Shown here in pieces: positions 1 through 9,276 of a stretch of DNA of 33,087 bases. The first letter of the stretch is position 1. Each line of letters opens with the position of its first letter. The stretch is from Bacteroidota bacterium (GTDB lineage: Bacteria > Bacteroidota > Bacteroidia > Bacteroidales > VadinHA17): positions 1 to 33,087 of the forward strand of contig JAKAXP010000003.1 of NCBI GenBank assembly GCA_021816545.1, read 5' to 3'. Under the pieces are notes generated by a model, which had not been told where the DNA came from, ran no database searches, and was given only the letters and a program-made list of their open reading frames with translations. The position numbers and the translations under genes are program-made.

Positions 1-511
1 CACCGGAGCTTACTGTCGCGTTGCCCTTCTCAAGCAGATCCATAAGTGAGCCATACTGGTTCCTGGATGATACTATCAATACGTCAGCCCAGTTCTTTGC
101 ACCGGCACGGATAAGCGAGATGCCCCCTATATCAATCTTTTCAATTATCTCCTGATCTGAAGCGCCTGAAGCTACTGTCTCTTCGAAGGGGTACAGGTCA
201 ACAATGACAAGGTCAAACAACGGGATATGGTACTCGGCAACCTGCTTCATGTCGGTCTCATTTCCCCTGCGGGCAAGGATGCCCCCGAATATTCCGGGAT
301 GCAGTGTCTTGACCCTTCCTCCGAGAATGGAAGGATATGTTGTGATATCCTCAACCTTTCCGGCAGGAACCCCTGCAGCCGTTATAAAATCCCATGAACC
401 TCCCGTTGAAATGATTGTAACGCCCAGCTCATTGAGTTTTTTCACAATGGCTTCGAGACCATCCTTATAATACACCGAAATAAAGGCGCTCTTTATTTTT
501 ACATCACTCAT
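1..511 (-). CDS. purH: Bifunctional AICAR transformylase/IMP cyclohydrolase, N-terminal part (runs off window start)
   Basis: Minus-strand translation from ATG at 509-511: MSDVKIKSAFISVYYKDGLEAIVKKLNELGVTIISTGGSWDFITAAGVPAGKVEDITTYPSILGGRVKTLHPGIFGGILARRGN..., typical PurH MGS-like IMP cyclohydrolase domain; open to window edge. Confidence 0.93.
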   Translation of the reverse strand, partial: MSDVKIKSAFISVYYKDGLEAIVKKLNELGVTIISTGGSWDFITAAGVPAGKVEDITTYPSILGGRVKTLHPGIFGGILARRGNETDMKQVAEYHIPLFDLVIVDLYPFEETVASGASDQEIIEKIDIGGISLIRAGAKNWADVLIVSSRNQYGSLMDLLEKGNATVSSG

Positions 512-673
512 CACCAACGACTTAGATTTACGATACAACGGCAGAAGCAATCGGATAAAAATAGATATTTTTTTTGATTGGCAATGTTTGTCAAATAATT
601 GAATTGATGAATTATTGCGGATGTATTGATGTTCCATATTTGACTATCTTTGGTCGGAATTAATGACGGGGAC

Positions 674-1921
674 ATGTGGTTAAAAATGTTCAGGGAGAGC
701 TTTCTGTTCGCCTTCGGTTCTGTTGTGGTGAATAAGCTGCGTACCTTCCTATCTCTTTTCGGTATCACCATCGGGATTGTTTCTATAATCTCAGTGTTCA
801 CAGTGTTTGACTGGATGGAAAACAGCATCAGGGAAAGCATTGCCACGCTCGGTGACAATACTATCTATGTAGAGAAATGGCCGTGGACTCCTGATGCTAA
901 TATCAAGTGGTGGGATATGATCAAGTGGCCACCCCCTTCTGTTGACGACTATGATGCTCTGGTGAGGAGATCAACATCGGTTCAGGCTGCCAGTTTTACA
1001 GTCGGATCGGGTGAGTCAATTAAATACCGGGGCAACCTTGCAAGCGAGACGTATGTGCTCGGGGCCACGCACGACTTCCAGGATGTGCGGTCATTTGAAA
1101 TTGAAAACGGACGCTATTTCACCCAGAATGAATCGTCAGCCGGGAAACCGGTTGCAATAATTGGTTCTGAAGTGGCCAGGAAACTGTTCGACAACGTTCA
1201 GCCAGTCGGCAAGGAGATTACTATCAGCAAGTATAAGGCCCAGGTCATCGGGGTTTTCAAAAAGGAAGGGAAGGGTGGCCTGAGTGACAACGGCATGGAT
1301 GAGGCAGTGCTTGTACCCCTCGATTTCAGCCGCCAGTTTGTAAACTTCCGGAACCCCTTCCTCAACTCTGACATAATGATCAGGGGAAAGGAAGGAGTAT
1401 CAGTACAGCAGCTATCTGACGAGGTGGTGATGATCCTTCGCGCAGCGAGACGGATCGGTCCCGGGAAGGAAAACAACTTCTCTATCAACCAGGCCAGCCA
1501 GATAACAAGCACCCTCGAGCCGGTATTCAGGGGGATAAACATTGCAGGCTGGATCATAGGAGGCTTTTCAATCCTTGTTGGCGGATTCGGGATCGCCAAT
1601 ATTATGTTCGTTTCTGTGCGTGAGCGTACAAGCATCATAGGGATCCAGATGGCCCTGGGGGCGAAGCGGAGATGGATACTTCAGCAGTTCCTGACAGAAT
1701 CGGTTCTGCTTTCAGTTACAGGCGGGATACTCGGGTTGATTCTTGTATTCATAGGGACAGTATTCGTCAATTACTTCTTCACGCTCGGGATGCATCTTAC
1801 TGCGGGCAACATAATCCTTGCAATTGTTATCTCTGCCACAATTGGCATCGTGGCCGGATTTGCCCCGGCATCTGCTGCCTCCAGGATGAATCCTGTCGAG
1901 GCAATTGGCTATTCATTCTGA
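674..1921 (+). CDS. ABC transporter permease, FtsX/MacB family
   Basis: ORF 650..1921; likely start at internal ATG 674 (MWLKMFRESFLFAFGSVVVNKLRTFLSLFGITIGIVSIISVF). MacB periplasmic core-like region and C-terminal FtsX TM segments (GGFGIANIMFVSVRERTSIIGIQMALGAKRRWILQQFLTESVLLS). Confidence 0.9.
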   Translation: MWLKMFRESFLFAFGSVVVNKLRTFLSLFGITIGIVSIISVFTVFDWMENSIRESIATLGDNTIYVEKWPWTPDANIKWWDMIKWPPPSVDDYDALVRRSTSVQAASFTVGSGESIKYRGNLASETYVLGATHDFQDVRSFEIENGRYFTQNESSAGKPVAIIGSEVARKLFDNVQPVGKEITISKYKAQVIGVFKKEGKGGLSDNGMDEAVLVPLDFSRQFVNFRNPFLNSDIMIRGKEGVSVQQLSDEVVMILRAARRIGPGKENNFSINQASQITSTLEPVFRGINIAGWIIGGFSILVGGFGIANIMFVSVRERTSIIGIQMALGAKRRWILQQFLTESVLLSVTGGILGLILVFIGTVFVNYFFTLGMHLTAGNIILAIVISATIGIVAGFAPASAASRMNPVEAIGYSF

Positions 1922-1932
1922 TTATTGATCAG

Positions 1933-2709
1933 CTAAAGTCTGTTAGCTTCGACCCAGTTTGTGAGCTCCACGAACTGCGTTACTGAAAGCTGTTCTGCCC
2001 TCATTGAAAGAAGAGGCATCTCTCCGGCGCCCGGGCGCACCATCGCCTTGACGGGATTGCGCAGCATCTTGCGCCGCTGGTTGAAGCACCGCTTCACCAC
2101 ACTTACGAACAGCTTCTCATCACAATCCAGCCGCTCCACACCGTTTCGCGTAAGGCGTATAACGGCCGATTTGACCTTCGGCGGAGGAGAAAAGACATGC
2201 TCGCTGACAGTAAACAGGTATTCAATGTCATACCATGCACGGAGAAGCACACTCAGTATTCCGTAAACACGGCTGCCCGGTGCGGAACAGATCCGCTCCG
2301 CCACCTCCTTCTGTACCATCCCGACAGCCTCGGTCACACGGCTGCGGTCATCCAGGATTTTGAAAAAGATCTGGCTTGATATGTTATAGGGGAAATTTCC
2401 GATGACGGCAATCCGGTCTCCGAAAGGACGCACATCAAGCCCGAGGAAGTCTCCCTCAATGATTTCAAACCGGCCGGTAAAATTCTGCCTGAGATATTCA
2501 ACCGACTCCCGGTCTATCTCAACCACCCAGAATGAAGCGAAATTTCTTTCTGACAGGAAACCGGTCAGCACCCCCATCCCGGGGCCGACTTCAATGACAG
2601 TATCACAGCCTCCGGCATCCAACGCCTCAACTATAGCGGCTGCAATCTTCTTATCCTTCAGGAAGTGCTGACCGAGGTGCTTCTTTGCCCTTACTTTATC
2701 ATTTCCCAT
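1933..2709 (-). CDS. rsmA: 16S rRNA (adenine1518-N6/adenine1519-N6)-dimethyltransferase RsmA/KsgA
   Basis: KKHLGQHFLKDKKIAAAIVEALD, IEVGPGMGVLT, VIGNFPYNISSQIFFKIL motifs; full length 258 aa. Confidence 0.96.
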   Translation of the reverse strand: MGNDKVRAKKHLGQHFLKDKKIAAAIVEALDAGGCDTVIEVGPGMGVLTGFLSERNFASFWVVEIDRESVEYLRQNFTGRFEIIEGDFLGLDVRPFGDRIAVIGNFPYNISSQIFFKILDDRSRVTEAVGMVQKEVAERICSAPGSRVYGILSVLLRAWYDIEYLFTVSEHVFSPPPKVKSAVIRLTRNGVERLDCDEKLFVSVVKRCFNQRRKMLRNPVKAMVRPGAGEMPLLSMRAEQLSVTQFVELTNWVEANRL

Positions 2710-5700
2710 GGCGGCACCAGTCTGTCAGATCCGAACCCGGGTATCTTAATTCTCTCCAGCAGGTTGAGGAGGAGCTTAAGAACATTTAAATAAAGCGTTA
2801 CGAACAGGATTGTGTTCAAGAACCAGATTACACTCATGTTGAACCACAGAGTGCCTATCCTTAGCTTGCCAAGCATCTTGTAGGGAGCATAGAAATGGGC
2901 CCGGCCAATGCGCGAATCCGGCATCATCAGGACCGGATCCGCCTTCTGGATAATCCTATGCTCAGTCTCATAGAATTTCTTCTGCACTGTACGGTTAAGC
3001 ACTATCTCGGCAAGGTCATTGTTGTAGGTTTCGGTCCTGAGTTTGAGCAGTTCCTCCTTCCCCATCTTTGCAACAAGAACACGTGTTATGCTGTCCTTTA
3101 CATTCGTTTGGTAAATGTACTTCCTGCGGATATTCTTATACAGCGAATCAAGGTAGTCATTCACTATGTAAGAGGCATCCTGGGTGAAGGGCTCCCTGTT
3201 TATCACCCTCATTGCCTGGGCAGGGTCAAGGCCGGTTTCGGCACTGAGCTCGCCGATATGGGTCCTGAGCTTCTCCAGGCTGTTCCTGTAAATATCTTCG
3301 TACTCCGCTTTGCCGGCAGTATAGACCGCCTCATTGCTTTTGCGCTTCAGTTCATTGACCAGGTAAGCTGATTGCCAGTCATACCTGCTGATCATCATGT
3401 CCGTCTCAAAATAGGGTTTCATATATTTGTTCGACCTGAACTGTTCCACCGCAATTGCTTCATATGCCCACCGGGTGGTCATTACATCACCTATTACCGG
3501 AACATATATCTTCCTTGTGAGGGAACTGTGCAGGTCATCAAAGCGGATCATTGCTCCGCCGAGAAGCAACTGCGGAACAAGAACAAGCGGTATCAGTATG
3601 TATATGCTGATTACAGACTTCATGCCGGCAGATATATTGAGCCCCACCATATTGCCGAAGCAGGAGGTGGTGAACAATATAAGCCAGTGACGCCACATCA
3701 TCCCCTCAACCTGCAGAATACGCTGTGAGATAAGAACATACATCATGGTTTGAACTGCCGAGAGGCCGAACAGGAAGGTAATCTTTGAGAAGAGGTAACT
3801 CGAACGGCTTATATTCAGGTACTTTTCCCGCTCCAGTATCTTGTTGTCACGGAATATTTCCTCCGCGCTGACAGTGAGGCCAAGAAAGAGGGCCACAACC
3901 ACGCTCATGAACAGGAACACAGGGAAGCTCTTGTTATCAGAGAAGAGATATACTCCGTCAGACAGGTATTTTGATACAAAGGCAAGAATGAAGGCGAGCA
4001 GCGGAGGTTCAAGCAGGTTGATAACCATGTACTGCTTGTCAGCATATTTTCTGACGAGATTTCTCTTGACAAATGTCCCTACCTGCTTCAGCCTCCTGGG
4101 TATCTTGAAGTTACTTGCAGGCAGAGGCTTCATCTCGGGTTTTACCGAGAGGGTGGGTTCCATCTTCTGCCGGTACCGGTGGTACCACTCCACCGGTGAA
4201 ACCTGTCTCTCCTGTCCTTTTCTGCCGTCAGGGTCAACCACCTTGGCTTCGACAATCTGAAGGATCTGGTCAGTTTCAACATTTCCGCAGGTGGGGCACT
4301 CGCTTTCGGCAGCATTGGCCTGTGAGGTCTCGGTCTTGAAGTAAACGATGGCATCAACCGGGTCGCCGTCATAAATCATATATCCACCCCTGTCGAGGAC
4401 CCAGAGCCTGTCAAACATCTTTAGGATATCAGATGAAGGCTGGTGTATAATAACAAAAACCAACTTCCCGTTGATGGCCTGGTCCTTAAGCAGTTCCATC
4501 ACATTGCCCGAGTCATGCGATGCCAGTCCGGAAATGGGTTCGTCAGCAAACAGCACAGCCGGTTCACGCATCAGCTCAAGCCCGATGTTAAGCCTTTTCC
4601 TCTGCCCCCCGCTGATCTTCTTGTTCAGCGGATCACCCACCAGCATGTCACGGTATTCAAAGAGGTCCAGCTCTTTCAGCATCATGACAACAACCTGGTT
4701 CAACTTCTCCTCGTCATAGTCGCCGAAGGTGAGGCGGGCATTGTAGTACAGGTTCTCATAGACAGTGAGTTCCTCTATCAGGAGATCATCCTGGGGCACA
4801 TAGCCAATTAGGCCGTTAAGTTCCTCCGGTTCGTTGTGGAGGTCATAGCCGTTTATATAGACAGCCCCGTTCTCCGGTTTGAGTTTTCCGTTAAGGATGT
4901 TCAGGAGGGTGCTTTTGCCCACTCCGCTCCCTCCCATGATTCCCACGAGGTTGCCTGACTTCACGCTGAAGCTCATCGGCTGGATACCGTTGTCAGAACC
5001 TTTGAAATGGTATTCAATGTTCTGACCCTCAAAGACAATATCCTCGGTGAAGTTGGCCCTTATGAATTTCCTGAATATGGCAGTATAATAGAGGGGTGCC
5101 ATGCCGTGAGCGCGGATATTGACGCCAGGATCAAGCAGGAAAGGCCTGAGTGGTACCACGTTGCGGCCCTTGAAGTGAAGCGGCATCTTCCCGTCATACA
5201 TGAAGAGGAGGTGGCCGGTGCTGGCAATGAACAGGACATAGATTGTGCCGCGCAGACCCCTTGCGACCATATGGTGCCATTCATGGTAGTTGGCATATCT
5301 TGAGGAGGCGTCACCGATATTGCTTTCGCCCTCGATGGCAAGGAATGTATCAGGAGTGATTCGGTCAAATTTCATCCCGAGCATAAATGCCTGGGCGTTT
5401 GTCTTCTCGTCCCTCGAAATATTGAATGTACGGGCAACGATGTCAATTATTGACGACTCCTGCTCAGAAATGGTTCCGTCCTCATAAACGAACTCCAGAA
5501 GTTGCAGGAAGACTATCATCCGCTCCTCAATGAAGAGCCCCTTTTTTATCTGCCTGCAGATGTTTGTAATCTGGAAGGTGATGAGCGAATCCTCGTCTGA
5601 GAGTTCACCCTCCTCCACTGCCTTGAGTTCACGCTCATAGAAATGGAGGTTGTTTTCATAAAGCTTGAAATACTCCTCCTCGAGCTCCTGGTTCAGATAT

Positions 5701-5813
5701 CTCCTGAGGTAACTTCGAAGGATTTTTTTGCCTCTTGACGTAACCCCTGCAGGATTTACGGTAGAGATAATGGCAAAAATATGTATCAGCGCATGTAATA
5801 CTGATTCCCTCAT
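2691..5813 (-). CDS. ABCG-like ABC transporter: N-terminal TerB-like helical domain, ATP-binding domain, C-terminal ABC-2-type membrane domain
   Basis: ORF 2691..5834; ATG at 5813 preferred because the 5834 start lies in a terminator hairpin. Walker A GGSGVGKST, signature KISGGQRKRLNIGLEL, Walker B AVLFADEP, H-loop VIIHQPSSD, ECPTCGNV motif, several C-terminal TM segments. Confidence 0.88.
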   Translation of the reverse strand: MRESVLHALIHIFAIISTVNPAGVTSRGKKILRSYLRRYLNQELEEEYFKLYENNLHFYERELKAVEEGELSDEDSLITFQITNICRQIKKGLFIEERMIVFLQLLEFVYEDGTISEQESSIIDIVARTFNISRDEKTNAQAFMLGMKFDRITPDTFLAIEGESNIGDASSRYANYHEWHHMVARGLRGTIYVLFIASTGHLLFMYDGKMPLHFKGRNVVPLRPFLLDPGVNIRAHGMAPLYYTAIFRKFIRANFTEDIVFEGQNIEYHFKGSDNGIQPMSFSVKSGNLVGIMGGSGVGKSTLLNILNGKLKPENGAVYINGYDLHNEPEELNGLIGYVPQDDLLIEELTVYENLYYNARLTFGDYDEEKLNQVVVMMLKELDLFEYRDMLVGDPLNKKISGGQRKRLNIGLELMREPAVLFADEPISGLASHDSGNVMELLKDQAINGKLVFVIIHQPSSDILKMFDRLWVLDRGGYMIYDGDPVDAIVYFKTETSQANAAESECPTCGNVETDQILQIVEAKVVDPDGRKGQERQVSPVEWYHRYRQKMEPTLSVKPEMKPLPASNFKIPRRLKQVGTFVKRNLVRKYADKQYMVINLLEPPLLAFILAFVSKYLSDGVYLFSDNKSFPVFLFMSVVVALFLGLTVSAEEIFRDNKILEREKYLNISRSSYLFSKITFLFGLSAVQTMMYVLISQRILQVEGMMWRHWLILFTTSCFGNMVGLNISAGMKSVISIYILIPLVLVPQLLLGGAMIRFDDLHSSLTRKIYVPVIGDVMTTRWAYEAIAVEQFRSNKYMKPYFETDMMISRYDWQSAYLVNELKRKSNEAVYTAGKAEYEDIYRNSLEKLRTHIGELSAETGLDPAQAMRVINREPFTQDASYIVNDYLDSLYKNIRRKYIYQTNVKDSITRVLVAKMGKEELLKLRTETYNNDLAEIVLNRTVQKKFYETEHRIIQKADPVLMMPDSRIGRAHFYAPYKMLGKLRIGTLWFNMSVIWFLNTILFVTLYLNVLKLLLNLLERIKIPGFGSDRLVPPWEMIK

Positions 5814-5824
5814 AACCTTAAAAA

Positions 5825-5851
5825 AAGACCGCAATTTTTACTTGCGGTCTT
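5825..5851 (-). terminator. Rho-independent terminator downstream of the 5869..6690 lipoprotein gene
   Basis: Minus strand: AAGACCGCAA GTAAAAA TTGCGGTCTT followed by a T run (10-bp perfect stem). Confidence 0.85.
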
Positions 5852-5868
5852 CCGGTATCTGTTTATTG

Positions 5869-6690
5869 TTACTTTATCAGTTCGGACCTGACCGAGTCAA
5901 CGGCCTTTTTCAGTCTGCCAATGTCTTCCATTGTCAGGCTTGTACCAAGGGTTGCATAGACATCGGTGATGGGCTGCATCGACGTAAGTACCCTTGTTAC
6001 GAGCGGGTCAGTGTTATGAGGAGCGGCAAGATCCTTGAACAGGTCAAACGACTTCTTCTGGTCAAGGAGGGCTGATTCAAAACCGGAGAGGTGTCCGCCT
6101 GATTCAGAGACCGCAAGGGTGAGATACATACCCTCAACCCATGCGCCTCCTACCATCACCAAGGCAAGGTTGGCCTGGCCGGCATCATACATATATGAAT
6201 AGGTGCGGTCAAAGGCATCTGTGAGTATTGCAACAAGTGTATCCCGGTTGTCAAAATTGGCCTTGATCCTGTCATAAAGAGACTCGTCATAAATCTGTGT
6301 CAGGTTCTGCTCAAGTGCAAGGGTACGGATTGCAGCAAGATAGTCATTCACATCCTGTTGCATGTTATACAGCGTTGCGTAGCTGAGATCGGCACCGTAA
6401 ATGCCGAGATTAACCGAACGGTTGTAGCTCTCTACATAGTTGCGGGCACTGGCCGGAGGATTTGTTGCGCCAAGGATGTAACCCAGGTCCATGTCGGTGA
6501 GTTTCTTGATAACCTCTGCTGATGTGGGAAGAGGATAAACATTCTCTTCTATCTTCTGTTCAAGGGCTTCGAGTTCAACAGCGTTGATCTCCTTCTGTTT
6601 CCTTGATTCACCCCTGTTCTTGCAGGCGGATGCACCGGCAACTGTCAGAATAAGTACAGCAACCAGGATTTTTGTGAAAGTCTTTTTCAT
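5869..6690 (-). CDS. Conserved hypothetical lipoprotein
   Basis: Start at internal ATG 6688-6690: MKKTFTKILVAVLILTVAGASACKNRG..., signal peptide with lipobox-like LTVAGASAC; no recognised catalytic motif. Confidence 0.75.
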   Translation of the reverse strand: MKKTFTKILVAVLILTVAGASACKNRGESRKQKEINAVELEALEQKIEENVYPLPTSAEVIKKLTDMDLGYILGATNPPASARNYVESYNRSVNLGIYGADLSYATLYNMQQDVNDYLAAIRTLALEQNLTQIYDESLYDRIKANFDNRDTLVAILTDAFDRTYSYMYDAGQANLALVMVGGAWVEGMYLTLAVSESGGHLSGFESALLDQKKSFDLFKDLAAPHNTDPLVTRVLTSMQPITDVYATLGTSLTMEDIGRLKKAVDSVRSELIK

Positions 6691-6829
6691 ATGACTGATG
6701 TTTGGTACTTGTGTTTTGGCTACGTAAAAATAAGACTTTTTAAGAATTCCGCCGGAATAAAATTTCAAGAATATTTGAGGCAGTGGCTTGCCCGGCGTTC
6801 ATGAAACCTAAACACCGTCAGCCGGCAGG

Positions 6830-6858
6830 TTGTTCATTCTCATTTTCTGCTAACTTTG
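6830..6858 (+). promoter_or_regulatory. Bacteroidetes-type promoter upstream of the PatB/MalY-type gene
   Basis: TTG at 6830-6832, 18-bp spacer, TAACTTTG at 6851-6858 (consensus TTG-N~19-TAnnTTTG), ~24 bp before the ATG at 6882. Confidence 0.65.
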
Positions 6859-6881
6859 CATCCCGGAGAATTGAGAGGCAA

Positions 6882-8057
6882 ATGAAATACAATTTCGACG
6901 AGGCGCCATGCCGGGAAAACAGCAACTGCCTTAAATGGGACAAGCGCGAAGAGGTATTCGGCAAGGCCGATGTGATCCCGATGTGGATAGCCGATATGGA
7001 CTTCAGCACCCCTCCTTTTATTATTAATGCGCTTCGCGAAAGGCTGAATCACGAAGTACTTGGATACTCCTACAGGCCGGACAGCTATTTCAAGGCGTTT
7101 ATAAGCTGGGTTTCAGCACTGCACGGATGGGATATCATGCAGGAATGGATCGAGTTCAGCCCTGGTGTTGTGCCGGCGCTGAATCTCTGCACACTTGCTT
7201 ACACCTCGCCTGGCGATGAGATAATAATTCAGCCCCCGGTATACCCGCCTTTTTACGGGGCAGTGAAAGATCACGGACGTAAACTGGTCTTTAATCCTCT
7301 GGCTGAGATTGGGAAGGGATATATTATGGACCTTGAGGGGCTCCGCAGGATCATCACCCAGAAGACAAAAATGCTCATCCTTTCAAATCCCCATAACCCT
7401 GTGGGCAGGGTGTGGACAAGGGATGAACTTTCAGAACTGGCAGATATTTGCCATGAAAAAGGAATAGTCATTCTCTCTGACGAGATCCATTCTGACCTCA
7501 CTCTCCCCGGAGTGAAGCATATACCCCTGGCATCGGTTTCGGAGAAAGCGGCGTCAGTGACAGTAACCTGCATGGCTCCTAGCAAGACCTTCAACCTGGC
7601 AGGACTCTCAACATCATCAATGATAATATCAGACCCGGAGCTGATGGAGAAATACCGGAAGACTCTGGTCGGGCTGCACATGCACCTTGGGAACATCTTT
7701 GGCAACGTGGCCTCCGAAGCTGCCTATACCCATGGCCGTGAATGGCTTGAACAGCTGATGCGATATGTAGAGGGCAATGTTGACCTTGTGATGGATTTTT
7801 GCCGTGAACGTTTGCCTTTGGTCAGACCTGTGAGGCCGGAAGCCACATATATGATATGGCTTGACTGTCGTGCCATGGGGATGACAGGTGAGGAGCTCAA
7901 CAGGTTCTTCGTGGAGAGTGCCGGAGTGGGCATGAATGAAGGCTCCCGCTTCGGTCCCGGAGGCGAAGGATTCATGCGGATGAACCTTGCCTGTCCGAGG
8001 GCCCTGGTTCAGAAGGCTCTTGAACAGATTGAAAACGCAATAAACAATAAAGGGTGA
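6882..8057 (+). CDS. patB: PLP-dependent aminotransferase, PatB/MalY (cystathionine beta-lyase-like) family
   Basis: MKYNFDEAPCRENSNCLKWD...DVIPMWIADMDFSTPPFI; NPHNPVGRVWTRDEL; LSDEIHSDLTLPG; APSKTFNLAGL (PLP lysine). Confidence 0.93.
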   Translation: MKYNFDEAPCRENSNCLKWDKREEVFGKADVIPMWIADMDFSTPPFIINALRERLNHEVLGYSYRPDSYFKAFISWVSALHGWDIMQEWIEFSPGVVPALNLCTLAYTSPGDEIIIQPPVYPPFYGAVKDHGRKLVFNPLAEIGKGYIMDLEGLRRIITQKTKMLILSNPHNPVGRVWTRDELSELADICHEKGIVILSDEIHSDLTLPGVKHIPLASVSEKAASVTVTCMAPSKTFNLAGLSTSSMIISDPELMEKYRKTLVGLHMHLGNIFGNVASEAAYTHGREWLEQLMRYVEGNVDLVMDFCRERLPLVRPVRPEATYMIWLDCRAMGMTGEELNRFFVESAGVGMNEGSRFGPGGEGFMRMNLACPRALVQKALEQIENAINNKG

Positions 8058-9145
8058 GAAACAACGACAGACTGAGTGTAAAGCTGACGCTCGAGGACGG
8101 CACCGTCTACCGCGGATGGTCATTCGGCGCACCTGTGGCTGCAGCCGGCGAGGTGGTATTCAACACCGCCATGACCGGATACCCCGAGAGCCTGACAGAC
8201 CCCTCCTACAGGGGACAGATACTGTGCCTCACCTACCCGCTGGTGGGCAACTACGGTGCTCCCGGTAAAAGCGAACAGGATGACCTGTTTATGTTTTATG
8301 AATCATCAGGGGTGCATATTTCGGCCCTGATAGTCTCGGACTACTCCTTTGAGTACAGCCACTGGAACGCCATCGAAAGCCTTGACGAGTGGCTGCGAAG
8401 GAGCAATGTTCCAGGTATCTTCGGAATTGACACCCGTGCTCTTACAAAGAGAATCCGTGAAAAGGGGGCAATGCTGGGGAAAGTGGAGCCTGAAGGGATG
8501 ACCACAGAATTCTATGACCCGAACAAGGTCAACCTGGTGGCCGAGGTAGGCACCTCTGCCCGTAAGGTGTACGGCAACGGAAAGTACCGGATCCTGCTGG
8601 TCGACTGCGGGGTAAAGTTCAATATCATCCGCAACCTTCTGAAACGTGACACTACGATCATCAGGGTGCCATGGGATTATGACTATTCTGTTGAGGAATA
8701 TGACGGGCTGTTTCTTACAAACGGTCCCGGCGACCCTAAGATGTGCAGGACAGCCATTGACAATATAAGGAAGTCACTTGATGATGACAGGCCCATCTTT
8801 GGGATATGCCTCGGCAACCAGCTGATGGCTCTGGCGGCGGGAGCTGACACCTACAAGCTCCGTTACGGCCACCGCAGTCACAACCAGCCGGTGCAGATGG
8901 TAGGGACTGACAGGGCATACATCACTTCACAGAACCACGGCTTCGCAGTTAACAACAACACACTGCCCGCCGGCTGGGTGCCGTTGTTTGTCAACGTTAA
9001 CGACAACACGAACGAGGGGATGAAACATGTCTCAAAGCCCTTCTTCTCAACCCAGTTCCACCCCGAGGCATCCGGCGGACCGACGGATACCGATTTCCTG
9101 TTCGATCTCTTTATTGAGAATATTCAAAGGCAAGAGGCAATTTGA
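8054..9145 (+). CDS. carA: Carbamoyl-phosphate synthase small (glutaminase) subunit
   Basis: GTG start overlapping the patB TGA; LTLEDGTVYRGWSFGA, FGICLGNQLMALAAG (Cys nucleophile), TSQNHGFAV, FSTQFHPEASGGP. Confidence 0.96.
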   Translation: MRNNDRLSVKLTLEDGTVYRGWSFGAPVAAAGEVVFNTAMTGYPESLTDPSYRGQILCLTYPLVGNYGAPGKSEQDDLFMFYESSGVHISALIVSDYSFEYSHWNAIESLDEWLRRSNVPGIFGIDTRALTKRIREKGAMLGKVEPEGMTTEFYDPNKVNLVAEVGTSARKVYGNGKYRILLVDCGVKFNIIRNLLKRDTTIIRVPWDYDYSVEEYDGLFLTNGPGDPKMCRTAIDNIRKSLDDDRPIFGICLGNQLMALAAGADTYKLRYGHRSHNQPVQMVGTDRAYITSQNHGFAVNNNTLPAGWVPLFVNVNDNTNEGMKHVSKPFFSTQFHPEASGGPTDTDFLFDLFIENIQRQEAI

Positions 9146-9276
9146 GCCTCTGACCCCGGAAGAGGGTCAATCCCGCCCAATGCAACCAGCAGGTCGGGAA
9201 GGCAACTGTGAGCCGGTAAAACAGATTTGATCCGCCGGAATAGTTCAAGGGTAGAAACAAGTTAAAAGGAAAGCAG

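Noticed and set aside
1198-1638. 146-aa minus ORF opposite the FtsX-type permease
   Set aside because: Antisense shadow ORF of a clear membrane protein; no independent start signals or homology recognised.
4175-4197. ACCGGTGG-TACCACT-CCACCGGT inverted repeat within the ABC transporter gene
   Set aside because: Single 8-bp stem in an otherwise ordinary coding stretch; plausible by chance in 33 kb.
9146-9276. Riboswitch (cobalamin- or SAM-like) upstream of the OCD gene
   Set aside because: Conserved boxes of those classes could not be matched in order; kept only as an unclassified structured region.
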